Shown: positions 45,176 to 54,324 of the stretch, one piece after another
Numbering within the stretch: the first letter of the stretch is position 1
Layout: every line of letters begins with the position of its first letter
From: Unio delphinus
Lineage: Eukaryota; Mollusca; Bivalvia; Unionida; Unionidae
Assembly: GCA_029339505.1 (NCBI GenBank)
Contig: JAQISU010000210.1
Location: 10,089,501-10,153,500 of the forward strand
Direction of reading: 5' to 3'
Length of the DNA: 64,000 nt
Made by a program: the position numbers and the translations under genes
Notes under the pieces: generated by a model
The model's input: only the letters and a program-made list of their open reading frames with translations
What the model was told of the DNA's origin: nothing
Database searches by the model: none

Positions 45176-46585
45176 ATGTTCAAACAGAACCCTGATGTTG
45201 CATTTGACATGGAAGCCCCAGTACTTAAAGATGAATCTGTACGTGATTATCAATTTTTTGCTTATCACGCAGTGCAACCTGATCTTCGGTCACGAATTGA
45301 ACTTCAAGTTCATGATACTAGTAAATACTTTTTACCCGCTGAAGCCTTTATTGAAGTCGAAGGTGAACTCGTAACAGCTGCTGATACTCCTGCGGTACCA
45401 GCGCCATATCCAGCTGGTACTCAAGTCGGTTTTGTCAATAATGGTATCATGGCGTTATTTGAAAGTGCAAGATATCTCATTGATGGAAAGGAAATTGAGT
45501 CGATAGAACGTGATGTTGATGTAGCAACAACAATAATAGGGCTAGCGAGATATTCCGACGATTATACAAGATCGGCCGGTCCCTCTATGATGTTTGCAAA
45601 GGATATTAAAAATACCACTGGGAAAAATCCATTTGTTGTAGGAAGACCAAATGATCGTGCTGGTGCTCCTGCTGATGTCGAGAATATGATTATAAACAAT
45701 GATCCTAATTTCAATCTAGGAGCTGCAACACGTATGTCAATGTTGGAAGGGGGGCGCAGATCATTTTCATGCGCGATTCCACTACATCATATATTTGGAT
45801 TCTGTAGAAATATCCGAAAAGTTATCTATGGAGCGAAACATACTATAGCGGTTGTGCGAAAGGGTACTGACAATGATGCAATTTGGAGGATTCCAGCAGA
45901 TGCTGCAAACCCAAATGCTGATGCCGGTAAAGTCATTTTAACAAAACTATCACTTTGGATGCCAGTGCTGACTCCATCGTTGTCAACAGAACCACGTTTA
46001 CTATCATTTATGGATCAAGGGGGGAAGAGATTATTAAGTTGGCTAACAATGAGTACAGATGTTGTACAATCAACTGTTAACGGCATATTTACGTGGAACC
46101 TGGCATCAAAACAGGGTATTTCAGCTCCACGTCATATATTTATTGCGTTACAGGATACGACGAGAATTGGAAATCAACTCTCCTCCCATATGATATTTGA
46201 TCGATTAGGTGTTAATGAAGTCTCGCTGAGAATAAACGGACAACAAGAACCATCCGAGGATATACAACTTAATTACGGTCAAAACCATATTGCACGAGTT
46301 TATCATCGGTTGCTGTCGTATATGGGACGTGATCAAAATGTCGATACTGGTCTACAAATATCACAGTTGGATTTTAGTACTCTTTATCCAATTTATTACT
46401 TTTCGTTGGAACATCTTGACTTAATGAGACAATCCGTCGTTGATATACATTTCCGAGCTCGTGTACTTCGTGGTGCTATCCCTGAATATAGAGCAATTGC
46501 TGTCATTCTCAGTGATAAATCAATGCTACTCGAAGGTGTTGGTGGACGAATGAGACTTATTGATGCACCAGTGGAAAATCTTTAA
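45176..46585 (+). CDS. Double jelly-roll major capsid protein
   Basis: 469 residues, the expected size for adintovirus/Polinton major capsid proteins, which assemble as trimers into the icosahedral shell. Recognition features: an N-terminal segment with RSRIELQVHDTSKYFLP, the strand-turn FVNNGIMALFESARYLIDGK (about 87-106), a central IPLHHIFGFCRNIRKVIYG, and a C-terminal half with GMGRDQ-like and STLYPIYYFSLEHLD segments, beta-rich throughout. It is very distant from the capsid protein of element 1, supporting separate lineages. The reading frame is intact, and hairpin-forming A/T-rich sequence follows the stop codon. Confidence 0.85.
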   Translation: MFKQNPDVAFDMEAPVLKDESVRDYQFFAYHAVQPDLRSRIELQVHDTSKYFLPAEAFIEVEGELVTAADTPAVPAPYPAGTQVGFVNNGIMALFESARYLIDGKEIESIERDVDVATTIIGLARYSDDYTRSAGPSMMFAKDIKNTTGKNPFVVGRPNDRAGAPADVENMIINNDPNFNLGAATRMSMLEGGRRSFSCAIPLHHIFGFCRNIRKVIYGAKHTIAVVRKGTDNDAIWRIPADAANPNADAGKVILTKLSLWMPVLTPSLSTEPRLLSFMDQGGKRLLSWLTMSTDVVQSTVNGIFTWNLASKQGISAPRHIFIALQDTTRIGNQLSSHMIFDRLGVNEVSLRINGQQEPSEDIQLNYGQNHIARVYHRLLSYMGRDQNVDTGLQISQLDFSTLYPIYYFSLEHLDLMRQSVVDIHFRARVLRGAIPEYRAIAVILSDKSMLLEGVGGRMRLIDAPVENL

Positions 46586-46642
46586 AAATTTGTAGAATTT
46601 TCATTGAATCACTTGCGATTTAGAATCAATCTGTTTTGTATA

Positions 46643-47104
46643 ATGTCGTATAGTAATATCAATGTTACGTTGACACCTGGTCAACTAAAAAAATTACAAT
46701 CCAAATCAGCTAAGCAATGTGGAACCACAATAACGCTGAAATTTAATCAAATGAATGGCGGAGGGAATAAACTATCGCTGACGAAAACTCAGGTTAATCA
46801 TTTTAATAAAGCGCTGAAAGAAAAAAAGGGAGTTCAGGTTACTCTTTCTACGAGCGCGATTAAAAACATGGAAAAGACTGGTGGTATATTCCCGTTGTTA
46901 GGGTTGATTCCAGGGTTGATTGCCGCAGCAGCCCCAGCGGTAGCGAAGGCAGCAGCATTAGGAGCTATTGGTACCGCGGCAGGAATGGCATTGAAAAAGG
47001 CAACTGGAAAAGGGTATAAAAAAAAAGGAAAGGGTCTAAGACTACCAGGAACCCCGAGTTCATGGTACAGCGGAAAGGGTCTTCGAATTCCAGGAACGAT
47101 ATAG
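46643..47104 (+). CDS. pVI/minor capsid-like membrane-active protein
   Basis: 153 residues from the ATG at 46,643, preferred over 46,604 because TGTATAATG abuts it and MSYSNINVTLTPGQLKKLQ is the family-like start. It has an N-terminal beta/helix domain, then TGGIFPLLGLIPGL and an Ala-rich hydrophobic stretch (about 85-125), then a Lys/Gly-rich tail with a duplicated KGLRLPGT/KGLRIPGT motif. GG followed by a hydrophobic amphipathic segment is the usual layout of Polinton pVI-like proteins, which may disrupt membranes after protease cleavage. A cleavage site at the GG is inference. Its 3' end is 35 bp before the protease start. Confidence 0.65.
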   Translation: MSYSNINVTLTPGQLKKLQSKSAKQCGTTITLKFNQMNGGGNKLSLTKTQVNHFNKALKEKKGVQVTLSTSAIKNMEKTGGIFPLLGLIPGLIAAAAPAVAKAAALGAIGTAAGMALKKATGKGYKKKGKGLRLPGTPSSWYSGKGLRIPGTI

Positions 47105-47108
47105 TTCC

Positions 47109-47123
47109 GAAATCTTCGATTTC
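47109..47123. repeat. Hairpin palindrome between pVI-like and protease genes
   Basis: GAAATC TTC GATTTC, five bases after the TAG stop of the preceding gene. Other members follow at 47,554-47,570 and 47,578-47,592 after the protease gene. Confidence 0.85.
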
Positions 47124-47139
47124 CAAACCGATGGTTCCC

Positions 47140-47544
47140 ATGTCCAATTTTGATTTAATTGATACCGCTAAAAAATTAAAAATAAAAAATTTCAGAGGGG
47201 TTTTTATGAGAGATCAGTTACCGGCACAACCAAATGATGTTGAAACCGGTATTATTAATTTAGATAACAGCTCCGGACCTGGAACTCACTGGGTTTGTTA
47301 CGCAATTGATCCACGTGGGATTATTTATTTTGACTCATATGGATTAGCGCCGCCGAAAGAATTTATGCGTTATATAAAAGATTTTCCAATGAAGACTTGG
47401 TATTCTACGTTACCAACACAAACAATGCTTGATCCACCAATATGTGGTAATGAAGTATTAAACGTACTTGATGCTATATCCAAAAGATTTTCGAAACCAC
47501 CTCATATAGTAGTAAATGAGTATACTAGCGGCAAATCTCCTTAA
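47140..47544 (+). CDS. Adenain-like maturation cysteine protease
   Basis: 134 residues from ATG 47,140 (47,131 is the other candidate; upstream codons overlap the previous gene). Catalytic landmarks, numbered from this start: His50 in GTHWVCY, Asp65 in IYFDSYG, Gln94 in PTQT and the nucleophile Cys102 in ICGNEVL. This His-Asp-Gln-Cys order is that of adenain/Ulp1-fold (C5-type) viral proteases, which cleave capsid and core precursors during maturation. Length is short but typical of adintoviruses. The gene sits between the pVI-like protein and the candidate fibre. Asp rather than Asn/Glu at the third position is acceptable in this fold. Intact. Confidence 0.85.
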   Translation: MSNFDLIDTAKKLKIKNFRGVFMRDQLPAQPNDVETGIINLDNSSGPGTHWVCYAIDPRGIIYFDSYGLAPPKEFMRYIKDFPMKTWYSTLPTQTMLDPPICGNEVLNVLDAISKRFSKPPHIVVNEYTSGKSP

Positions 47545-47553
47545 AAATCTTTG

Positions 47554-47592
47554 AAAATTCTACGAATTTTTGATTGAAAATCCATCGGATTT
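47554..47592. repeat. Two hairpin palindromes after the protease gene
   Basis: AAAATTC TAC GAATTTT (47,554-47,570) and AAATCC ATC GGATTT (47,578-47,592), between the protease stop and the next ATG. Confidence 0.85.
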
Positions 47593-47617
47593 AGACGATG
47601 AAAATATTTCTATAATA

Positions 47618-48649
47618 ATGATTGATATTTGGGGACGACCTTTATCATCGCTGAAGAAACCTGATAGTGGAGTTGAAACCGTTGATAACAAGGATATTAA
47701 AAAACTAATCGAAGATGAAATATCCGAAATATTAAACCTAGCAAATATTGATCCTGGTGAAATAGTTGTATTTCAAGATCGTCAGGGTAAGTTGAAAAGT
47801 AGTAATATCTCTCTTAATGATATTTTGGTTAAACAACGAGACGCAGCAGAGGATACTATCGCGTTATTTTCTGATGAGGGTAAACTCAAACCAGGTGTAC
47901 TTGTTTCAACAATTACGGATAAATTAGCAACATATGATAACACAGTGAATTCATTAAAATCGCTTAATGATAAATATGACGATCATATAATTGTATTTGA
48001 CCAGTTTAGTGCATTACAAAGAAATATAGTTGACAAAATTGACAAACCCATACTAGAATTTTTTGGAAATCCACCAGTGACCACACCAAAACTCACCGTA
48101 ATAAAAGATTCTATGTTAGAACTAGCAACTCTTCAATCCGAATATGAAAAACACACGAAACTATTTATGACGTTTCGTAAAAACCTCATGGACAAGTTTA
48201 TTGGGAGCCCATTTGATAAAATTGAAATAACACTTCCCGATATTAAAAAATCCATCGATGAACTTAAAACATTCAACAACGCAATAAGGGATGATGCAAT
48301 GAGAATGATAAGCGTTGTTGAAAAAGTAAAAATTCCTCATAATAAATCTATCATCAACGTAGTATACACGATTCAACACATATCATATACGTGGACTCAC
48401 ACAAACAATATTTTAACCGTAACCGCAGCAGTTAAGGGTATTTATCGATTAACAATAGTATCACCGATTAAATCTCAGTTTGAAATATCATCAAGTAGTT
48501 CATTTGGAGTCAATAATACGATATCAACGATCATCGACAAGGATACAATTGAACAATTCACGATAACGAATACAGATAAAAATCTAGTCAAGGCTTCAAT
48601 AACGTGCTACGTAGAATTCGTAGTGGATTTAAGTAAACAATTAAATTAA
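47618..48649 (+). CDS. Candidate fibre/spike protein
   Basis: 343 residues from the first ATG, preceded by CTATAATAATG. The frame is open further upstream but has no earlier ATG. The N-terminus has a short IDIWGRPLSSL segment. Residues about 25-240 are mostly helical with heptad-like spacing, and the last about 90 residues are beta-rich (ILTVTAAVKGIYRLTI, QFEISSSSSFGVNN), ending hydrophobic. A short N-terminal peptide, long stalk and beta-rich head is the plan of viral fibres that attach to penton proteins, but no family motif confirms it. It is located between protease and membrane protein, within the virion gene block. Moderately speculative. Confidence 0.45.
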   Translation: MIDIWGRPLSSLKKPDSGVETVDNKDIKKLIEDEISEILNLANIDPGEIVVFQDRQGKLKSSNISLNDILVKQRDAAEDTIALFSDEGKLKPGVLVSTITDKLATYDNTVNSLKSLNDKYDDHIIVFDQFSALQRNIVDKIDKPILEFFGNPPVTTPKLTVIKDSMLELATLQSEYEKHTKLFMTFRKNLMDKFIGSPFDKIEITLPDIKKSIDELKTFNNAIRDDAMRMISVVEKVKIPHNKSIINVVYTIQHISYTWTHTNNILTVTAAVKGIYRLTIVSPIKSQFEISSSSSFGVNNTISTIIDKDTIEQFTITNTDKNLVKASITCYVEFVVDLSKQLN

Positions 48650-48721
48650 TTTAAAAATTCTTTCACGATTCAAAATTACAAAGTAATTTGTAATTGAAAA
48701 TGCTAACGCTTTTAAAATAAA

Positions 48722-49279
48722 ATGACTCCATCATCGAATCAGTATCGCTATGATCAAGTCAGAGAATTTCAAACTAAACTCAGTTCTCTCTGTGAGGAGT
48801 ATCAAATAAAAATCAAAAAATACAAACGAAGAATAACCACAGTTGATATCACCGTATACTCGGTGTCAGGAGTAATCACTGCTGCTGGAATAATACTATC
48901 TTCGGTTACAATGATTGCTCCGGTCGTAGTTCCAATCGCTATTTCCGCAGTGGCTACAATTGCTGGTATATTAACTGGGATCACAAAAAAACTATCATCG
49001 TGTAGCCAGAGTAAACTACATGATTATTTAATTAAATATCATATTGCATCTGCCGGTTACTCGCAATTATCCTCGTTGATATCATCGTCGTTGGATGACA
49101 CAACAATATCAGATAGCGAATTTTCAACTATGGCTCAATTGTATAAATCAACAATGCTGAAATTAGAGCAGAATAATAATAATAATGTTGTCGCAAGAAC
49201 TACTTCAACAAATAGTAACAAATACAACACCAGTGAAAACAAGCACGATATCAATAACCTCAACTCGTCCCGAATTTAG
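48722..49279 (+). CDS. Two-helix membrane protein
   Basis: 185 residues. A charged helical N-terminus (to about 42), then two closely spaced hydrophobic segments (TVYSVSGVITAAGIILSSVT, about 44-63, and VVVPIAISAVATIAGILTGI, about 68-88), then a helical domain and an Asn/Ser/Thr-rich tail. Similar double-hairpin membrane proteins recur in adintoviruses and Polintons next to the penton gene (general knowledge; function unknown). Its last about 95 bp overlap the start of the penton gene in another frame, so its low-complexity tail is partly dictated by the penton N-terminus. Intact. Confidence 0.6.
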   Translation: MTPSSNQYRYDQVREFQTKLSSLCEEYQIKIKKYKRRITTVDITVYSVSGVITAAGIILSSVTMIAPVVVPIAISAVATIAGILTGITKKLSSCSQSKLHDYLIKYHIASAGYSQLSSLISSSLDDTTISDSEFSTMAQLYKSTMLKLEQNNNNNVVARTTSTNSNKYNTSENKHDINNLNSSRI

Positions 49280-50519
49280 TGTTAATTTTCCAATTCCTGT
49301 TCCCGTGAGCGAGATCGCACTAGCAAAACTACGAGTGTATCATAGCTGGCCTAATATTAGATCGGTAGCATTTGGTGGTCAACAACCGAATAATTCCTTG
49401 GTATTTGCAAACAAGAATCGTGAAGACGGAACACCAGATTGGCAGGTTGTTTCTATACCAACTGGGTCATATCAAATCGAACAGATCAACGCTGAATTTC
49501 AACGAAGAATAAAATCTCTCACTGGAAAAGAATCAAAAATCGCTATAACAGTTCATGAACCAACACTATCATCTGCTATCGAGATAAATACAGAAGGATA
49601 CGTTGTAGATATTTATCAGAGTTCTATAAGATCAGTGTTAGGATGGCCTGAATTACCACCGGATAACTCGCGAGAAAATTCGAAGGATTTTCCACCCGAA
49701 CCTAAGAAATCCGATTATATCACCAACAAAATAAAACCCGTCAATGAAGCCAAAAATTATCAAGATTATACCCCCGATAAGTTCATAAATAAAAAAGTTT
49801 TTCATTCAATCTACCTCCCTCTCATCAACGGAAATTTCACAGTAATGAATAATGATTTTTCACGACTGCTAATATCTATTAAATCCGGCTCTCTCACCAA
49901 GGATGAATTTATCAACGTCGTAGAAACGGGTAATAAAATCATCGACGATATGAAAATATTTCACTCGATAATTATTCAAGAAGTATTAAATGAAGAAATC
50001 TTACATGATAAGTTTGCGGATCTATATAAGATTAATAAAACGGAGATTAAAGATTTTAAAATCCCTGGATATAACCCGGATAAACTAAAGAAACAACTTG
50101 ACGATGCTATTGATATTGGGTTCAAAAGAATCCACGATAATTGGAAAAAATCGAAGAATCCCCCAGCAAATATTCTGAAATATAATAATGATCCAGAAAG
50201 CGGCGGTAGACATATTGCTCCGAACAATGTGAATATTTCAACGGTGATTGCGCTCAATTTAGTATGTGACGTTATCGAAGGAAATTATCAAATAAATCTC
50301 GAACAATCAAATCAAGCTCAGCAAGGATATATTTTATATTCATTTGCACCAACGGCTCCTCCAGGATTTCTAATTATTGAAGACCCAACTAATCTAGTCT
50401 ATATGCGATGTCATAATAATTTGTTAACGAGAATTAATTTCAAACTCACTGACCAATCTAATAATCTGATTGATTTACGAGGTGAGGTTTTACAAATTAG
50501 TTTATTTGTGAAATCTTAA
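49185..50519 (+). CDS. Penton-like minor capsid protein with large insertion
   Basis: 444 residues. The N-terminal part (about 1-155) has the beta-strand pattern of penton-like proteins, including VPVSEIALAKLRVYHSWPNI and WQVVSIPTGSYQIEQINAEF, ending SVLGW. The C-terminal part (about 345-444) resumes with APNNVNISTVIALNLVCDVI, GYILYSFAPTAPPG and a final jelly-roll strand block. Between them lie about 180 residues (162-340) that are largely helical and charged and do not look like jelly-roll. This is an insertion at a surface loop, comparable in position to the variable loop region of adenovirus pentons (inference). The start ATG lies inside the preceding gene, and the stop is immediately followed by the right terminal repeat. 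Confidence 0.75.
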   Translation: MLSQELLQQIVTNTTPVKTSTISITSTRPEFSVNFPIPVPVSEIALAKLRVYHSWPNIRSVAFGGQQPNNSLVFANKNREDGTPDWQVVSIPTGSYQIEQINAEFQRRIKSLTGKESKIAITVHEPTLSSAIEINTEGYVVDIYQSSIRSVLGWPELPPDNSRENSKDFPPEPKKSDYITNKIKPVNEAKNYQDYTPDKFINKKVFHSIYLPLINGNFTVMNNDFSRLLISIKSGSLTKDEFINVVETGNKIIDDMKIFHSIIIQEVLNEEILHDKFADLYKINKTEIKDFKIPGYNPDKLKKQLDDAIDIGFKRIHDNWKKSKNPPANILKYNNDPESGGRHIAPNNVNISTVIALNLVCDVIEGNYQINLEQSNQAQQGYILYSFAPTAPPGFLIIEDPTNLVYMRCHNNLLTRINFKLTDQSNNLIDLRGEVLQISLFVKS

Positions 50520-50942
50520 GGACTTGATCAAATATTTAGTTAGTAAAAATCGAAGATTTTCATAGCAGCCGAGGAGGTGAACGTCAACTAAATGGCATCT
50601 TTTTTTTTACCCGAAAACTCCACGAATTTTCCAAGCATCGTATCAGCAAAGGGGATGGTGACAACAAAAATGACGTCGTTTTTTTTTTTAATTTTATTTT
50701 GATGAATGGAGGCTTATATTAAGCATTTTCGAGAAAGCCTCAGTTTGCTAAATCGACGCCTGTAAAAGTTGGTCTGTTCACCTCCTCTGCATTTTGTTAG
50801 ATATTTTCGGTTTCCGTAGAAGCCTTATTTTTGCTTGAAAACTTGGTCTGTTCACCTCCTCTGCATTTTGTTAGATATTTTCGGTTTCCGTAGAAGCCTT
50901 ATTTTTGCTTGAAAACTTGGTCTGTTCACCTCCTCTGCTGCT
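50520..50942. repeat. Element 2 right terminal inverted repeat
   Basis: Reverse complement of 34,249-34,657 with a few substitutions, ending CTGCTGCT. It carries a small extra palindrome AAAATCGAAGATTTT (50,546-50,560) that the left repeat lacks. Confidence 0.9.
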
Positions 50943-51046
50943 TCTTCGTTTTAAAATTAAACGAATTGCCATGTTTAAACCTATAATTGCCTCACCTGAG
51001 TAATTAGTTAGACATACGATTATATTTGTTACAGTAGCGCACGCAC

Positions 51047-51077
51047 GAACGCACGCACACACACACACACGCACTCA

Positions 51078-51135
<58 letters not shown>

Positions 51136-51233
51136 CATACATACATACATACATACATACATACATACATACATACATACATACATACATACATACATAC
51201 ATACATACATACATACATACATACATACATACA
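51047..51233. repeat. (GCAC)n/(AC)n/(CATA)n microsatellite
   Basis: The equivalent tract in unit B is 58,548-58,713, with different repeat numbers. Confidence 0.95.
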
Positions 51234-52119
51234 TTGCTTCCACGCGCCTGTTGTCGAGACTTTGAACTATGAACTTCTTTCCCAAATACTTACTTCACTG
51301 TGAAGTGATCGATGTGAAAATCGTGTATATGTGCTTATTCCTCGTTTGTTTTCCTTATATAACACAACGCCATATGTGTTTATACAGTGGACAATACACA
51401 TCAAACGTAAAGTATAGAAACTATGATGTGTTACCACTATTTGTGTTAGCAATTTCGTTTCAGAAAGCACATATACACTACAATGCTGATCGTTCTGAAC
51501 TATCAATGACTGGTATAGAAGAATGGTTTCCAACTTCGTTTCGTCGATTCCTGAATGCGCATGACCACTGTATATCAGAGTATTAATTTCTTTCTTGCAG
51601 TGAAAGCAAAGAGTGACTCAAATAAAGACTTTATATATGTACATTCACAAGACTCTTCAAATCAATGCACATGGATGTTTACCCTTCTAGGGTATTTGCT
51701 TTAAAGTCAATATCTGTCTCCATATGTCTCCATATATTAGTGTCGGTATGCTCTAAGTAATATGTACTTAAGACAGGTGTAAGGGGAATTAGCTTGCATT
51801 TGTAACGTGCATTAAATTTATGATGCTTTCATGTATTGTTGCTAAAACATAGTAGCATTTTGTTGCTAAGGAAATCGTGTATGAATTTACAGCAGTAATA
51901 GCATGCTCAATTAGTCCAAACAAGCTTTAGCAGAAATTAATACAGAAACTATAAATTCCACCAGAATGAATTACCACATCAAAAAATATTAGATAAAAAG
52001 CAAGGTTTTCGGACCGCTTGTTCTTACCAATATTCTTTGGAATTCCGGAAAATGAAAATGGTTAAACAGTTTACAGGTTATTGATATATGCACATCAGAA
52101 GTAAAGTTACGATGTATGC

Positions 52120-52430
52120 TCAGGTGTTAATCAATGATACATCAATGATACATCTATCAATGTTACATCAATCCATGATACACCAATCAATGATACATCA
52201 ATCAATGATAAATCAATCAATGATACACCAATCAATGATATGTCAATCAATGATACATCAATGATACATCAATCAATGATTCATTAATCAGTGATACATA
52301 TCAATGTTGCATCAATCAATGATAAATCAATCAATGATACACCAATCAATGATACATCAGTCAATGATACATCAATCAATGATACACCAATCAATGATAT
52401 ATCAATCAATGATACATCAATCAAGGACAA
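52120..52430. repeat. ATCAATGATACA minisatellite
   Basis: Many degenerate copies of ATCAATGATACATCAATCA at the end of unit A; matching arrays at 59,590-59,910 and 60,090-60,305. Confidence 0.9.
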
Positions 52431-53260
52431 GGTGATATGCATGTTACACACGGTGATATCAAAGGATATTTAAGTCTCTACCATGACTATGTCATATTCA
52501 TGTTACACAAGGTGATATCAAAGCATAATTAAGTCTATATCATGACTATGTGATATGCGTCTTACACAAGGTGATTTCAAAGGATACTTAAGTCTCTACC
52601 ATGACTATGTGATATGCATGTTACACAACGTGATATAAAAGCATACTTAAGTCTCTACCATTGCTAAGTAATATGCATGTTTCCCAAGGTGATCTCAAAG
52701 CATACTTAAGTCTCTACCATGGATATGTGATATGCATGTTACACAAAGTGATATCAAGGTATACTTAAGTCTCTACATAGATATGTGATATGCATGCTAC
52801 ACCCGCTTTATCAATGTCTGATTATGTATCTGCCATGACTACATTGTTAACATATTGCACCTCATTGAGTCAATGAAGATTTGAAAGTGAAATGAAACAT
52901 TTACTTTAAACTATGTCGAATGGTTATAGCTTGCTTTTTAAAGTCCTAGGCAAAACAAAACAAGACCAAAACACTGACAAAATGTTAAATTTCACCTATA
53001 AAGATATGTCCTACTTCCATGTGGTTGATTCCAGTTTGGATGTTTCAATCCAATTCCGTCAATTGTATCATTGCAATGGTCATATTATTATAGATGGAAG
53101 ATACTTGAACATTTTCAAGACACTATATGAAACGTTTTCAGTTCGGTTATTTAAACCATTTCATATCATTGAATGACAACAGATGCGGAAACTTTTCAGT
53201 ACAGTTTCTATTTTCAGGTCATGTCGCAGATTATTTCTTTTAATTCAATTCCCCTGCATC

Positions 53261-54324
53261 TCATAAAGAGCGCGTTTCTGATATTCTGAATAGATATCGT
53301 ACTGTTGTTCGATCTTTCCGACATCTGAAAGCACTCACAAACACATTGGCGATGTATTTCCTAAATTGCGGGTTGAAAATCCCATATATAAAGGGATTGC
53401 TGGCACAGTTCAGAAAGTATGAATGAATCCCAATTGAATAAAGCACCAACTGCCAGTCTGTAATCTGGTTTACTAAGTAATCCATTGATAAACTCTGCCA
53501 TACAGCCAGGCCGAGATAAGGGAGAAAACTCACAATGAAAATGACCGTAATCATAAGCATAATCGTCGTGTATTCATCACTGGACTTATTTTTAGTGGAA
53601 GGACTACTGAGTGCTGACCCCGCACTGTCGATTGATATAAGATCATGTTCATGCTGGTTCTCTCTACTTATCTGTCTGTATACCAAGACATAAAGTACAA
53701 TTATAATCACGCTAGCTGAAACAAACAGCAAAATATGGAGAGCACAGAACGAAAGTAAATAAATTTCGTATAGACTCGCTCTTGACTGTCGTGCAATCGT
53801 ATCCCTGGATGATATACGATCCGTTAATGGGTACGTCTACTGGAACAATTGAAAAGAAAAAGAAAGCTGGCCAGGAAATCGCAATGGATATTACCGTAGA
53901 AATGACGCATACGAATTTTGCCTGAAACTCCGTGATCTGTTTCTTGGACGGAAGACAAATTCGTCTGTATCCTTCCGTCGCTATGGCTATGAGGATACAT
54001 GCAGATGACAGTGTGAATATCACGGCTGTTGTTCTTAGTACCTTACAAAAAGCAGCGTTTGGAAACATGTAGAAAAAAACCTAAGTCCACTATTTCCATT
54101 GGCATTGTAAGAGTACAGTTCATTAGGTCTAATACTGCTAATCCGACAATAAAGCAAGAGGTGGGATTCACCTTTGCCTTACGCCCATAGAAACAACAAA
54201 CAAAAGCATTGCCGATGAATCCCATTAACATCAGTAAGCCTATGAATATGAAAGCTGGAATGTGCAGAATGGCTTTCTCATCACTCAGCTTCTGCAAAAG
54301 ATCTGTAACAGATGAGTTATTTAT
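53261..54324 (-). pseudogene. Class A GPCR, decayed copy
   Basis: Closely similar to the intact receptor at 29,783-30,811. Differences that matter: the start ATG is ATA (codon 54,324-54,322), an extra base in the A-run near 54,072-54,080 and an extra T near 53,764 each shift the frame, and the original stop codon is lost so the last frame runs on about 15 codons to 53,261. The splice-acceptor sequence upstream (near 54,365) is still present. Helix motifs TM2, TM3 ERY (here EGY), TM6 FLPY and TM7 NPFIYG remain readable in separate frames. It looks like a recently inactivated tandem duplicate. Confidence 0.85.

Larger units (their letters stand above)
34249..50942. mobile_element. Element 2: intact adintovirus-like Polinton
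   Basis: A 16.7 kb element with AG...CT termini, near-identical terminal inverted repeats, a 5-bp target duplication and about 16 apparently open genes. The gene set (A32-type ATPase, integrase, family B polymerase, double jelly-roll major capsid, penton-like protein, adenain-like protease, pX/pVI-like proteins, phospholipase A2) is that of an adintovirus or Maverick/Polinton. Unusual parts are the polymerase fused to an SF1 helicase and HNH domain, the stand-alone HNH endonuclease, the candidate fibre and the dispersed palindromes. Leftward genes are the ATPase and polymerase; all others run rightward. It shares no obvious nucleotide similarity with element 1 and belongs to a different lineage. 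Confidence 0.9.
50943..52430. repeat. Segmental duplication, unit A, right part
   Basis: Begins with the right TCTTC of the target duplication (50,943-50,947) and continues as in unit B from 58,453. No gene was recognised; a 105-codon frame at 51,269-51,586 is present in both units without a recognisable motif and is truncated by an indel in unit B. Confidence 0.85.

Noticed and set aside
47062..47139. Upstream ATG of the protease frame
   Set aside because: These codons overlap the end of the pVI-like gene and a hairpin palindrome; the family-like start is at 47,140.
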